A stretch of 64,000 bases of DNA from contig NZ_VFJB01000007.1 in assembly GCF_008362905.1 (NCBI RefSeq), forward strand, positions 1-64,000. The letters run 5' to 3'. Shown here piece by piece: positions 40,877 to 49,424 of this stretch. Every line of letters begins with the position of its first letter. Positions within the stretch are counted from its first letter, which is position 1. The position numbers were made by a program, and so were the translations under genes. This stretch comes from Deferribacter autotrophicus (lineage in GTDB: Bacteria > Chrysiogenota > Deferribacteres > Deferribacterales > Deferribacteraceae). The notes beneath the pieces were generated by a model that was not told where the DNA came from, made no database searches, and saw only the letters and a list, made by a program, of their open reading frames with translations.

Positions 40877-42205
40877 ATGCTTGATAAGATTAAGAATATA
40901 TTTAATAGAGACGGTTTGGTTACTAATGAGGATATTTTAAACAGGAAAAGAATTTATATTGGTATAGGAGCAATAGTTCTTGTTTTAGGTGTCATAACAT
41001 ACAGTTATATCAGTTACGCAAATAAAGTTAAAGAATATGCTAAAAGAAATAAAATTGTCCGTAAAGATTCCATAATTACAGATGAAGATAAAAGAAATTC
41101 CTGGAAAGTATATATTGAATCAGAACTTGAGAAGATAAAAAATGAAAATGAACAATTAAAAAAGACGATTGAGGAACAGAAGAAAGTTATAGAAACATAC
41201 AAAAATCAAAATACCGTTGTTGATACAAATACAGTAAAAACGAAAGAAGCGGTAAAAAAAGAAGATGCCGAACAGATAGAGAAAGAAGTTTTAGCAAAGT
41301 ATAAAGAGAAGAAAAGAACGGAGCCAGAAACTGCAAAGTTTGACTTAAATTTATTGCCTCCGCCTCCGGCGCCAAGAAAGAATATAGATGTTTCATACAA
41401 TCGCCCAAACACAAGAAATGCTAAGTACAACAGAACAACAAGGGCAGGGGGAAATAAAGGCGCTCAAGATGCAGGCATAAGAGTTTATAAACCAGCGGAA
41501 GAGCCAAAGCAAACACAACAGGAAAAACCTAAAAAATCTATATACATTCCGTCAGGTAGTTTTTTTGAGGGCATATTATTAACTGGACTTGATGCTCCAA
41601 CCATGCAAGCTGGAACAAATAATCCTCAACCCATATTAATCAACGTAAACAAAGATGCAATACTTCCTAATAATTATTCAACGGACATAGTCGATTGCTT
41701 TCTTTTAGGTAGCGGATATGGTGATCTATCAAGCGAAAGGGCTTATATCAGATTAGTAAAGCTTTCATGTATAGATAAAAATAAGCAGGTAATTGATACT
41801 GATATAACAGGATGGGTAATAGGAGAAGACGGAAAAGTTGGAGTAAGAGGCAGACTTGTATCAAAACAAGGTTCTTTGCTTGCAAAGGCATTGTTAGCTG
41901 GGTTTGCTGAAGGAGTATCTAAAGCGTTCACAAATTCAGCAAGCAATATAAGTGTAACTCCAGAGGGTTCGGTAAGCACTATTGACCCTAACAAAACGTT
42001 TCAAGCCGCCGCATATACCGGCATAGGCGAGGCTATGAAACGTTTAGCAGATTTTTATATGAAAATGGCTGAGAGTATGTTCCCTGTGATTGAAGTTGGA
42101 GCAGGCAGAACAGTAACCGTAGTTATTAAAGACGGAAAAGAGCTAATTTTAGATAAGAAGAAAATAGTTCAAACAATAAACTACAACATTAAGGAGGCAG
42201 AATAA
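40877..42205 (+). CDS. traB: F-type T4SS protein TraB (VirB10-like)
   Basis: TraB bridges the inner and outer membranes. The 442-residue protein has one N-terminal membrane helix (IYIGIGAIVLVLGVITYSYI), a coiled coil (about 70-110), a Pro-rich linker (PPPPAPR) and a VirB10-like barrel domain from about 225 (YIPSGSFFEGILLTGLDAPT, then DCFLLGSGYGDLSSERAYIR). The stop and the next start share a base. Confidence 0.95.
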   Translation: MLDKIKNIFNRDGLVTNEDILNRKRIYIGIGAIVLVLGVITYSYISYANKVKEYAKRNKIVRKDSIITDEDKRNSWKVYIESELEKIKNENEQLKKTIEEQKKVIETYKNQNTVVDTNTVKTKEAVKKEDAEQIEKEVLAKYKEKKRTEPETAKFDLNLLPPPPAPRKNIDVSYNRPNTRNAKYNRTTRAGGNKGAQDAGIRVYKPAEEPKQTQQEKPKKSIYIPSGSFFEGILLTGLDAPTMQAGTNNPQPILINVNKDAILPNNYSTDIVDCFLLGSGYGDLSSERAYIRLVKLSCIDKNKQVIDTDITGWVIGEDGKVGVRGRLVSKQGSLLAKALLAGFAEGVSKAFTNSASNISVTPEGSVSTIDPNKTFQAAAYTGIGEAMKRLADFYMKMAESMFPVIEVGAGRTVTVVIKDGKELILDKKKIVQTINYNIKEAE

Positions 42206-42516
42206 TGAAAAAGGGTATTTTTATAGCGTTTATGTTGTTAATTTCAATGGTGGCTTTTGCGAGAGATATAACAATGGCAAAGACGGATTTTGATCATAGC
42301 AGATTTGAGTTAATTACGATGGCTTATAGTTATAGAACTCAACCGCTTTATATGGATGTCGGTCTTGGTATTGAAGAGCTATTAAAAACAACAAAAAATA
42401 TGTGTTTGAAACTTCCGGATTGTGTTGGCGTGTATAACTTTGAGATGAATGTTTCAGCATCACAAGGTGGTAGATTTTATTATGCTACATTTGATCTTGT
42501 AAGGAGAAAGAAATGA
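42205..42516 (+). CDS. Small periplasmic protein in the traB-traV gap
   Basis: The 103-residue product has a signal peptide (GIFIAFMLLISMVAFA) and a compact periplasmic domain with two cysteines (NMCLKLPDCVG) that may form a disulphide. I do not recognise a family. It overlaps traV by 4 bp, so it probably works in the core complex. Confidence 0.8.
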   Translation: MKKGIFIAFMLLISMVAFARDITMAKTDFDHSRFELITMAYSYRTQPLYMDVGLGIEELLKTTKNMCLKLPDCVGVYNFEMNVSASQGGRFYYATFDLVRRKK

Positions 42517-43127
42517 GAAAACCAGCAATAATGTTATTAATAAGTTTCGCGGTAATGTTTTCAGGTTGCGCAAAGATGCTTAGTCCGGGAGCAACTGAAT
42601 TTAAATGTCCGGCTAGCGGGACTGGCGTATGTGCGGATGTTACGACTGTTTATCAGAACAGGCACAACATAGAAGCATTAAAGTTTAAAGATTTGCCTGA
42701 TAAAAACACATATATTGAAGAGAAATGCGGATTTTTAAAGAATTCAAGCGAAAGCGAGGGGAATTTTGAATACAACGATTGCGTTTATAGGGCAGGTAAT
42801 GAATATGAAAAACTTAAAAAACAGGCAAAAATTGAAGATAAAAATACAAAGCTTAAAGTATTAGCAACCGGCAATGAGACATTATACAAAGCTTTGAGAG
42901 CCGACGAGGGCATTCCTTTAAGACAACCTGATGAAGTTATCAGTATCTGGATTGCTCCATATAAAGCTGATACAGGCGATTTAGTATATAGCCATTACAT
43001 TTATGCGGTTAGGAAAAAATCTGACTGGTTATTTGTTCCGGAAAGCGAACAGACAAAAATATTAAGACAGAGCAAACAGTTTAATCCGCTTATGCCATAC
43101 CTGCCTGAAAGCAAAATTGTAAAATAG
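42513..43127 (+). CDS. traV: F-type T4SS lipoprotein TraV
   Basis: TraV is the VirB7-like outer-membrane lipoprotein. The 204-residue product has a lipobox (MFSGC) near residue 18-22 and the characteristic TEFKCPASGTGVCADVT region. It follows the small periplasmic gene and precedes traC. Confidence 0.92.
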   Translation: MRKPAIMLLISFAVMFSGCAKMLSPGATEFKCPASGTGVCADVTTVYQNRHNIEALKFKDLPDKNTYIEEKCGFLKNSSESEGNFEYNDCVYRAGNEYEKLKKQAKIEDKNTKLKVLATGNETLYKALRADEGIPLRQPDEVISIWIAPYKADTGDLVYSHYIYAVRKKSDWLFVPESEQTKILRQSKQFNPLMPYLPESKIVK

Positions 43128-43138
43128 GGGAGAAATAC

Positions 43139-45643
43139 ATGGGATTGGCGGTAAAAAATCTGCAGGCAATATTTGAGCGTGGAAGGATAGCGGATTATTT
43201 AAGCGTATATCATTATGTAAAAGACGGTATTTATGCTTTGCGTGACGGATGGGGGTTCTGTATTGAATGCGAACCCATGCCGTTTGCCGGCACAAATACA
43301 GCTAAGGCTATTGAATCGCTATTAACGGCTCCGAGACATTCTGATGACTGGTATTTGAATATTTTTTTGTATGCTTCTCCATACATAGATGAGTTGATGG
43401 ATGAATACCTTAAAAGAAAGGAACAGGGAAAAACAAATATCAACGATGAAGTTATTCTTGAACTGTTCAAACAAAGACGAAAATATTATGAAGAACATAC
43501 TAAAAAATCTTTTTTTGATGAGTTTGATTTTCGGGTTAGAGATTTCAAATTATTTATTTCAGTTATCATTCCATATAAAAATAAAAAGCAAACTGCAACC
43601 GAGATAGATGTAAAGATTGAGTTAGAAGACGCTATAAAAGCAAAGAATGCTTATTTTGGAGTTTTAAAATCTGAGGGTCTGGCCCCAAGAATAGTATCAC
43701 CTGAGCGATATATTGCGATAATGAAAGAGATTTTAAATCAAGAAAAACCAACCATAAATAACTACAACCCTCATAAAGAAATAAAAGAACAGATTATTTA
43801 TCCGTCAACAAAGATAAAAATAAAAGAAAACGGGGATTTATTGATAAACGGCAATCCTTTGCGTGTATTTTCAGTTAAAACTTATCCTAACGTGATAAAT
43901 CTTTTTCAATTTGGTGAAATAATTGGTTCGTATATTGACAATATGAAACAGATACCAACTACATTTGCTTTAGCTATGAATGTTAAGCTGGTTGATCCCG
44001 TTAAGAGTAAAGAGAAGTTTCAAATGAAGTCTAATTTTATAACACAGCAGGCTGATGGCAATCCTGTTGCGAAATATATTCCTACATTGCACATTCGTTA
44101 TCAAAACTACCAGCTGGCAATGAAATATTTTGAAGAAGATGGAAAAGTTTTAACTCCGACACAATTAACATTTTGGGTTATTGGGGATGATGAACATCAT
44201 CTTGAATATTTAGCGCAATTTGTTCGCAATCACTGGTCACAACATAAATTTGAAATTGCAAAAGAAAATGACGATACTTCATTTACCGTATTTTTATCAA
44301 CTCTTCCAATGCAGATGGACAGTTATTATGATAAGTTTTTACATAGGTTTGAGCCTATATTCTGTCACAATACATCCAATTTAGCTCCAGTGTTTGGCGA
44401 TTACAAAGGCAATGGTTATCCGCTATTAACTTTTATCAGCAGGCGTGGCCAGATTATGAGTTTCGATCCGTTCGTATCCGATGGCAATTACAATATTGCG
44501 GTGGCAGCGGAATCAGGCAAAGGAAAATCATTTTTTACAAATGAGCTGATTACTTCAGTTTTAGGGGAGGGCGGAAAAGTTTTTGTTATTGATGTGGGTC
44601 GTTCATATGAAAAGTTATGTGAGCAATTAGGCGGTGAATTCATAGAGTTTGATGAAAAGAAAAATATAGTTATTAACCCCTTTACAAACATAAAAACAAA
44701 TGAAAACGGCGAAATAGACAGTTCGGAATTTGAATTGCTTGTTCCGTTTATCGGTAATATGTGCGGAATGAATTTAATGGCATCTACGGAAGAAAAAGAT
44801 CCGACGAAAAGAGTTCTTGCTTCATTTATTGAACAGGCTTGCAGGGAAGCATTCAGGCAAAAGCAACACGATACAACAATTAACGATATTTATGAAATTT
44901 TGCAGAAACATCCGGATAATAGAGCAAAGGATATTGCTCAGGCATTGTATCCATTTTCAATACATGGTCGTTATGGCAAATGGTTAAATGGAAGGGATAA
45001 TTTTCAGTATCAAAAGGACTTTGTAGTACTTGAATTGGATTCTCTTGAGCAAAAAGAAGATTTAAAATCATTAATTTTAATGCTGATGATGTTCAGGATC
45101 AGTCAGGATATTTTCTTTGATTTTAAACGCAGGAAGATGTTTATTATTGATGAGGCCTGGCAGTTGTTGAGAGATAATATTTCATCTGCTTTCATCGAAA
45201 AAGGTTTCAGGAGATTCAGGAAACACAATGCTTCTGCAATGACAGTAACCCAGACAATAAACGACTATTTCACCAACGAAACCACAAAAGCGCTTTTTAA
45301 TAATGCAGAGTGGAAAATATTTCTTGGGCAGAAGAATGAGGCAATTGAACAGGCAAAAGAAGAAAAGAAACTGGTAATGCACGAATATTTTTTTGATTTA
45401 CTCAAGACAGTTGATACTGTGAAAGGCAGGTATTCGGAAATAATGATTATCGGATCCAAAGGTATTGGTATTGGACGTTTATTAGTTGATAGGTTTACAT
45501 ATTATCTCTACACAACGGACGCTAACGATAAGATGAAAATTGCGCAAATTCAGAATGAACTGGGTTGCAGTTTATCCGAAGCAATTAAGATTCTTGTTGA
45601 GAGGGAACATGGTGCGAAAAGTGGAACATTACTGGAAAAGTAG
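43139..45643 (+). CDS. traC: F-type T4SS ATPase TraC (VirB4-like)
   Basis: TraC is the assembly ATPase on the cytoplasmic side. The 834-residue product has a TraC N-domain, then Walker A (NIAVAAESGKGKSFFTNELI), Walker B (KRRKMFIIDEAWQLLRDNIS) and GFRRFRKHNASAMTVTQTIN. The length is normal. GGGGAG precedes ATG 43139. Its end overlaps the MshEN gene by 35 bp. Confidence 0.96.
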   Translation: MGLAVKNLQAIFERGRIADYLSVYHYVKDGIYALRDGWGFCIECEPMPFAGTNTAKAIESLLTAPRHSDDWYLNIFLYASPYIDELMDEYLKRKEQGKTNINDEVILELFKQRRKYYEEHTKKSFFDEFDFRVRDFKLFISVIIPYKNKKQTATEIDVKIELEDAIKAKNAYFGVLKSEGLAPRIVSPERYIAIMKEILNQEKPTINNYNPHKEIKEQIIYPSTKIKIKENGDLLINGNPLRVFSVKTYPNVINLFQFGEIIGSYIDNMKQIPTTFALAMNVKLVDPVKSKEKFQMKSNFITQQADGNPVAKYIPTLHIRYQNYQLAMKYFEEDGKVLTPTQLTFWVIGDDEHHLEYLAQFVRNHWSQHKFEIAKENDDTSFTVFLSTLPMQMDSYYDKFLHRFEPIFCHNTSNLAPVFGDYKGNGYPLLTFISRRGQIMSFDPFVSDGNYNIAVAAESGKGKSFFTNELITSVLGEGGKVFVIDVGRSYEKLCEQLGGEFIEFDEKKNIVINPFTNIKTNENGEIDSSEFELLVPFIGNMCGMNLMASTEEKDPTKRVLASFIEQACREAFRQKQHDTTINDIYEILQKHPDNRAKDIAQALYPFSIHGRYGKWLNGRDNFQYQKDFVVLELDSLEQKEDLKSLILMLMMFRISQDIFFDFKRRKMFIIDEAWQLLRDNISSAFIEKGFRRFRKHNASAMTVTQTINDYFTNETTKALFNNAEWKIFLGQKNEAIEQAKEEKKLVMHEYFFDLLKTVDTVKGRYSEIMIIGSKGIGIGRLLVDRFTYYLYTTDANDKMKIAQIQNELGCSLSEAIKILVEREHGAKSGTLLEK

Positions 45644-45935
45644 GAGCTACATTTATCTGTTAAGGGATGGAGAAAAAATTTTAAATGCGACAGGCAATGT
45701 AATCTCCCGAATAGGAGATATAGCGGTACGCAAAGGTTATATAACTGAAAATCAACTCAGGAAGGCTTTAGAAATACAGCAAAAAGCCCCTTTTATTCGT
45801 TTAGGAGAGATATTGGTGGAGCAGGGATTTATTAATGAAAGGCAACTTGAAGAAATCATTAACGAACAGATTAAAGAAGCGTTACAACTTATTGATAATT
45901 GGGAATATTGTAACTATGAGGAGAAAATACTGTAA
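45609..45935 (+). CDS. MshEN-type c-di-GMP-binding protein
   Basis: I choose ATG 45609, with GAGAGG upstream, inside the end of traC. The 108-residue product carries two 24-residue MshEN motifs (pattern RLGxx..xxG......L...L..Q) at residues 34-57 (RIGDIAVRKGYI...) and 64-87 (RLGEILVEQGFI...). MshEN domains bind c-di-GMP and normally sit at the N-terminus of PilB/GspE/MshE ATPases; here the domain stands alone. It precedes and touches an EAL gene. It is a likely receptor that couples c-di-GMP to pilus or T4SS activity. Confidence 0.78.
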   Translation: MVRKVEHYWKSRSYIYLLRDGEKILNATGNVISRIGDIAVRKGYITENQLRKALEIQQKAPFIRLGEILVEQGFINERQLEEIINEQIKEALQLIDNWEYCNYEEKIL

Positions 45936-46567
45936 TGTTTAAAGTAGAGCCTATCGTAAACATTATATCCAACGAGGTTATTGGTTATGAAATATTGTTT
46001 AATGGGAGTATTCCTAATGATGTCTTGTTTAAAGAGCCGAGTGTTTATATTGATTTGTTTATATTTGATAAAATCAAGCAGTTCTTCTTTGATAAATTCA
46101 GCAAGATAAAGAAGAAGATTTTTATAAATATCAATATAGAAACGCTTTGCGCTAACAGTAATTTATTTTCGGAGCTTCCAGGAAATGTTTATTTTGAAGT
46201 GATTGAAAACGGCAGAAAGTTTAATTTTTATGAAAACTGTTTATGTAATGAAAAGGATAAAATTATTATTGATGATTTTGGAACAGGCAATGCGAATATT
46301 GATACGATTATAAGGTTAAAGCCTTTTGGAGTTAAACTAGATAGAATTATTTTGAATTTTTCGGATACGTTTTTAATCAATTTATTATCAGAACTGAATA
46401 AACACTGCCAGATTGTGATTTTTGAGAAGATAGAAACTCAGGAAGAATTAGAAAGAATCAAGAGTCTTGGATTTCAATTTGCGCAAGGTTATATTTTCTC
46501 AAAGCTCAAACATTACGAATTCCTTTTCAAAATACCACAAAAATTATCCGTAAAATCGATATTCTAA
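45935..46567 (+). CDS. EAL-domain c-di-GMP phosphodiesterase
   Basis: The 210-residue protein is a minimal EAL domain. Key residues are present: E19 (GYEIL in place of EAL), N65/N67 (ININIE), E88/E91 (FEVIEN), D113-D114 (DDFGTG), K134 and D136 (VKLDR), E164 and E167 (EKIET) and Q184-G185 (AQGYI). Catalysis is therefore plausible. The start overlaps the MshEN stop, so the two are coupled. It would lower c-di-GMP in the donor during transfer. Its 3-prime end carries an ATACCACA box for parM. Confidence 0.85.
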   Translation: MFKVEPIVNIISNEVIGYEILFNGSIPNDVLFKEPSVYIDLFIFDKIKQFFFDKFSKIKKKIFININIETLCANSNLFSELPGNVYFEVIENGRKFNFYENCLCNEKDKIIIDDFGTGNANIDTIIRLKPFGVKLDRIILNFSDTFLINLLSELNKHCQIVIFEKIETQEELERIKSLGFQFAQGYIFSKLKHYEFLFKIPQKLSVKSIF

Positions 46568-46568
46568 T
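46532..46568 (+). promoter_or_regulatory. ATACCACA-type promoter before parM
   Basis: ATACCACA (46532-46539) lies inside the EAL gene end and 20 bp before TATTCT (46560-46565). The same CCG/CCA-TAAAATCG stretch follows the box here and at 38.37 kb. Confidence 0.5.
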
Positions 46569-46596
46569 TAATAAATATTAAACCAGGAGGCAGTTA

Positions 46597-47577
46597 ATGA
46601 ATATTGTAGCAGTTGATATAGGGTATGGCAGGATAAAACTATATAACAGTAAGATAAAGTTTAGTTATCCGTCATATTTAGTCAAATACACTCCTTCTGA
46701 TATAAGTTTTTTTGCGACACCAGACTATATAGAAGTTAACGACAATAAATTTTATGTCGGTGAAGACGCTTATACTATGGGTAAATTAATCCCTTTGATA
46801 GGAGAAAATTTTCACGGATCAAACGAATGGAAAGCGCTTCTAAGTTATGCTTTATACAGGTATTTTCAAGAAAAAGGTGGTTACAGCGATATTGATTTGC
46901 TTATTTTAGGTTTACCACTTAATCAGTATAATGAAGAAAGAAAACAGAAAATCAAATCTATTAAATCAATTACAGCAAGCGTAAATGACCAGAGTTTTAG
47001 CCTAAAAGTTAAAGATGTCATTGTGTTGCCTCAAGGCGCTGGGGCAGTAATGTTATACCAGGACAAATATGATTCAATGGCCATAATTGATATTGGTTAT
47101 TACACGATAGATTTAGCGCTTTTTCTTGATGGAAAATTTGTTTTTAACAGGTCATTGTCATTCAATTTTGGCATTCACGAACTATATAAAAACGTTGCAA
47201 AGAAAATTAGCAAAAAATTTAACTACCGTCCTGATTACAAGAAGATAGAGGAAATTGTAAAAACAAAGAAAGTTAGAATCAAGGGAGCGGAACATAAAGT
47301 AGATGATATAGTTGACGAATGCAAATTGAATTACTGCTTTGACTTAGTGAATATGATTAAAGATGAGTGGGAAGATAGTCAAAAAGAAGCGGAAAAAATG
47401 CTTTTTATTGGCGGTGGAGCTGAGGTTATTAAGGATATACTGCCTGCCGATCCGCAGTTTTTGGTTCCTGATAATCCGGCTTTTGCAAATGCAATCGGAT
47501 ATATGAAGTATGCGGAGGTTTTTCATGGACAAAGAGAGGCAGATGTGGCGGAAAGGGAAGAAGAAAATGGTAATTAA
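46597..47577 (+). CDS. parM: ParM-like plasmid segregation actin
   Basis: The 326-residue protein is an actin-like ATPase: phosphate-1 motif NIVAVDIGYGRIKLYNS, phosphate-2 MAIIDIGYYTIDLAL, and the adenosine region LFIGGGAEVIKDILP. ParM filaments push sister copies apart when bound to ParR at a centromere. GGAGG precedes the ATG. A ParR-like gene lies two genes downstream with a zinc-ribbon gene between them. Confidence 0.9.
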   Translation: MNIVAVDIGYGRIKLYNSKIKFSYPSYLVKYTPSDISFFATPDYIEVNDNKFYVGEDAYTMGKLIPLIGENFHGSNEWKALLSYALYRYFQEKGGYSDIDLLILGLPLNQYNEERKQKIKSIKSITASVNDQSFSLKVKDVIVLPQGAGAVMLYQDKYDSMAIIDIGYYTIDLALFLDGKFVFNRSLSFNFGIHELYKNVAKKISKKFNYRPDYKKIEEIVKTKKVRIKGAEHKVDDIVDECKLNYCFDLVNMIKDEWEDSQKEAEKMLFIGGGAEVIKDILPADPQFLVPDNPAFANAIGYMKYAEVFHGQREADVAEREEENGN

Positions 47578-47692
47578 ATGTTTGAGATGCGGAGATAAAT
47601 TTGTAAGCGAAGGCGCTCACAATAGATTGTGCAGAAACTGTAGACGATTGGTAAGTTCGATTAATTTTGTCAATCACAGGATCATAAAATGA
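47525..47692 (+). CDS. Small zinc-ribbon protein between parM and parR
   Basis: ATG 47525 has GGAGG 7 bp upstream, inside the end of parM. The 55-residue product has a basic start and IKCLRCGDKFVSEGAHNRLC then RNC. This resembles the zinc ribbon at the end of the HTH protein at 37015. It overlaps the ParR-like gene by 4 bp. Function unknown; DNA binding is likely. Confidence 0.72.
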   Translation: MDKERQMWRKGKKKMVIKCLRCGDKFVSEGAHNRLCRNCRRLVSSINFVNHRIIK

Positions 47693-47982
47693 GAAAGACT
47701 TATTCTTTCTCCCTATATGAAAACAATGAAAAAGATAAAGCTCTAATTCAGTTGCTTGAAATTTTACCTAAACATCTCCGAGGCAAATTTATTCGCAGTA
47801 TGCTGTTAAAAGCGATAGAAGATAAGGTTTTTGAAAGTGTAGAAGTTTTGAAAAGGGAAGCAGAAACCGAAAATAGAAAAGAGGATACAACGCAAGAGCA
47901 AAAAATTGCGGAAAATACCACAAAATCGGAAACTAAAAAGACATATAGTAAAAATAATCCTTTTGAAGGATTGAAAATATAG
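47689..47982 (+). CDS. parR: ParR-like adaptor (ribbon-helix-helix)
   Basis: The 97-residue protein has an N-terminal RHH-like part (TYSFSLYENNEKDKALIQLL, then HLRGKFIRSMLLKAIEDK) as in ParR, and a disordered charged tail ending NNPFEGLKI. ParR joins the centromere to ParM. The order parM-parR is normal. The 14-bp arrays at 17.4-18.1 kb are a candidate centromere. An ATACCACA box lies inside its 3-prime half. Confidence 0.72.
   Translation: MRKTYSFSLYENNEKDKALIQLLEILPKHLRGKFIRSMLLKAIEDKVFESVEVLKREAETENRKEDTTQEQKIAENTTKSETKKTYSKNNPFEGLKI
47915..47949 (+). promoter_or_regulatory. ATACCACA-type box inside the parR-like gene
   Basis: ATACCACA (47915-47922) lies 21 bp before TATAGT (47944-47949), upstream of the 47998 gene. 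It matches the other boxes in sequence and spacing but is inside a coding region, so it may be fortuitous. Confidence 0.4.
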
Positions 47983-47997
47983 TTACGGAGGTGAGTA

Positions 47998-48300
47998 ATG
48001 AGCAAAGCAAAAAACGGAACAATTGAAATAATACCAAACACACCAATTACAAGAAAGCTTGCAAGTGAGGTAATCAGGGCGGACAGTATTCTCAGAAGTG
48101 TGAATAATAGACTGATGGCTGGTCATCTGGATTACGAGACTCATCAAAAGATAATAAGCGAATATCAGGACATAGTGGGCAAGATTACAGCAATGAATAG
48201 CGAATTGACAAAGAAACTGTTTTCAAGAGGAAAGAAGGAAAAAGAAAAAACTGTTAAGGCAGATGATGAACCAAAAGTAGAGAAAGCGGTAGTGGTTTGA
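47998..48300 (+). CDS. Helical protein, last gene of the par unit
   Basis: The 100-residue protein is helical (KLASEVIRADSILRSVNNRL and EYQDIVGKITAMNSELTKKL) with a charged disordered tail. No family is recognised. A GGAGGTGAG site precedes the ATG. A terminator lies 120 bp downstream. A role in partition or transfer is possible from position only. Confidence 0.7.
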   Translation: MSKAKNGTIEIIPNTPITRKLASEVIRADSILRSVNNRLMAGHLDYETHQKIISEYQDIVGKITAMNSELTKKLFSRGKKEKEKTVKADDEPKVEKAVVV

Positions 48301-48421
48301 ATTATTCTGATGAATAATGAGTTTAGTAACCAATTATGGGATATAAAGAAATTTGTCGCTGGCAAAAAATTCAAGGAGTTTTCAATTTAGAAGCACCTCC
48401 TCCCCCTCCTGTTTTGTTTTG

Positions 48422-48450
48422 CCGTCTGCGCAATGCAGGCGGTTTTTTTT
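48422..48450 (+). terminator. Terminator of the traA-to-par operon
   Basis: CCGTCTGC-GCAAT-GCAGGCGG followed by eight T residues is a strong rho-independent terminator. Confidence 0.9.
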
Positions 48451-48474
48451 AAAAGTAGTAGTGAGGATACAAAT

Positions 48475-48822
48475 ATGAAAAGGTTGTATTTATTGATAGT
48501 TCTTATAATTTTAATGAGCTGGAACAATACAAAAGCAGAGAACATTAATGCAATAACATTGAAAAGTATCACTGCGTTAAACTGTAAAATTCAGTATTTA
48601 ATGTATAAGTTTTATAATTCTGAAGAAAGCGGAGTAACGATCAAGCAAAAGGTTGTAAAAGCATTAGAAAAAGCAGTTAAAATTGATAGGATCGATGGGA
48701 TTAAAGCAAGTGTAATTATAAATAGCTGTAGGCAGGGAATAGATGACATATTGGATATTGGTGAAAGCACAAGAACGTTTACAGATTTGTATAGCGTGTT
48801 GGATAGTTTGTTGGGAAATTAA
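48475..48822 (+). CDS. Small exported protein
   Basis: ATG 48475 is followed by a signal peptide (LYLLIVLIILMSWNNTKA) and a helical periplasmic domain of about 95 residues with two cysteines (LNCKIQ and NSCRQG). No family is recognised. It lies alone between a terminator and the leading-region promoter, and could be an entry-exclusion or periplasmic accessory protein. The ribosome site GTGAGGAT is moderate. Confidence 0.7.
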   Translation: MKRLYLLIVLIILMSWNNTKAENINAITLKSITALNCKIQYLMYKFYNSEESGVTIKQKVVKALEKAVKIDRIDGIKASVIINSCRQGIDDILDIGESTRTFTDLYSVLDSLLGN

Positions 48823-48830
48823 AAAAAGCA

Positions 48831-48859
48831 TTGACAATTTAAAATTGGGATTCATACTA
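48831..48859 (+). promoter_or_regulatory. Strong sigma-70 type promoter into the leading region
   Basis: TTGACA (48831-48836), a 17-bp spacer, and ATACTA (48854-48859; TACTAT with 18 bp) precede a structured leader. No ATACCACA box is present, so control differs from the transfer operons. Confidence 0.65.
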
Positions 48860-48902
48860 TTTAATAGATATTTATGTTGTTTGAAAGCTGAATACAAAAC
48901 CA

Positions 48903-48952
48903 GCCTGTGTGGGGCTGTCCGTTGGGCAGGACAGTTGTTAATCCCAGCAGGC
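48903..48952 (+). repeat. Nested stem-loop in the leader
   Basis: GCCTG (48903) pairs with CAGGC (48948), GGG with CCC (48943), and CTGTCC (48915) with GGACAG (48929). The three stacked arms form one long imperfect hairpin. Confidence 0.6.
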
Positions 48953-49000
48953 ATGTGTAGCCCGAAGAAATTAATTACCCTCGCTATTCAAATTGAAATA

Positions 49001-49020
49001 ACTTAACAAATTTGTTAAGT
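49001..49020. repeat. 20-bp perfect palindrome
   Basis: ACTTAACAAATTTGTTAAGT reads the same on both strands. It is a candidate operator or part of an oriT. Confidence 0.85.
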
Positions 49021-49257
49021 AACGGCAACGTAGATAAATTTTATAATTTTTAAATATCTTATAATTCCCTCCTAATCTAGACCAAGCTTGATCTTTTGTG
49101 TTCACGTAAAATATCCATAACTTAATCATTCTATATATAAATCCCAGCATACAATAGTATTGCAGCTAAAATTATGTTTTTTGCCAATATCGGTGTATCT
49201 ATCTGTCGTTGCAGTGTTTTTGTATGCGAGGGATTTGTAACGAGAGATGAAAAAATA

Positions 49258-49326
49258 CGCCTCTGATTGGCGGTGTTCGATCAGTAGGCGAAATAACCCA
49301 TAACCGGCTATGATTGGTTAGCGGGT
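49258..49326. repeat. Two adjacent hairpins before leader copy 1
   Basis: CGCCT-CTGAT (49258) pairs with ATCAG-T-AGGCG (to 49290). ACCC-A-TAACC (49296) pairs with GGTTA-GC-GGGT (to 49326). Confidence 0.65.
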
Positions 49327-49344
49327 AAAAAAAAGAAAGAAAAA

Positions 49345-49424
49345 CCCCGTCAGGGGGCAGTTTGTCCCCTGACGGGGATACGACTGCCTCCTGACAAAAA
49401 AAAATAAAACAAGGAGGCAGAGCT
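49345..49424 (+). promoter_or_regulatory. Anti-SD RNA switch, copy 1
   Basis: CCCCGTCAGGGGGCAG pairs with CCCCTGACGGGG (49366-49377). CTGCCTCCTGAC (49384-49395) can pair either with the SD AGGAGGCAG (49412-49420) or with GTCAGGGGGCAG of the first arm. One fold hides the ribosome site and the other frees it. Confidence 0.75.

Larger units (their letters stand above)
48823..49344. other. 522-bp intergenic region with promoter, palindrome and hairpins (candidate oriT/leader)
   Basis: No gene is present. It holds a strong promoter (48831-48859), a nested stem-loop (48903-48952), a 20-bp perfect palindrome (49001-49020) and two hairpins (49258-49326). It separates the transfer operon from the leading-region-like genes, the place where oriT lies in F-like plasmids. 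Confidence 0.55.

Noticed and set aside
45270-45300. Further AACCACA box inside traC
   Set aside because: It lies mid-gene with no -10 at the right spacing and no gene start behind it.
48310-48390. 26-codon frame after the 47998 gene
   Set aside because: No ribosome site and no recognisable features. It is probably chance in AT-rich DNA.
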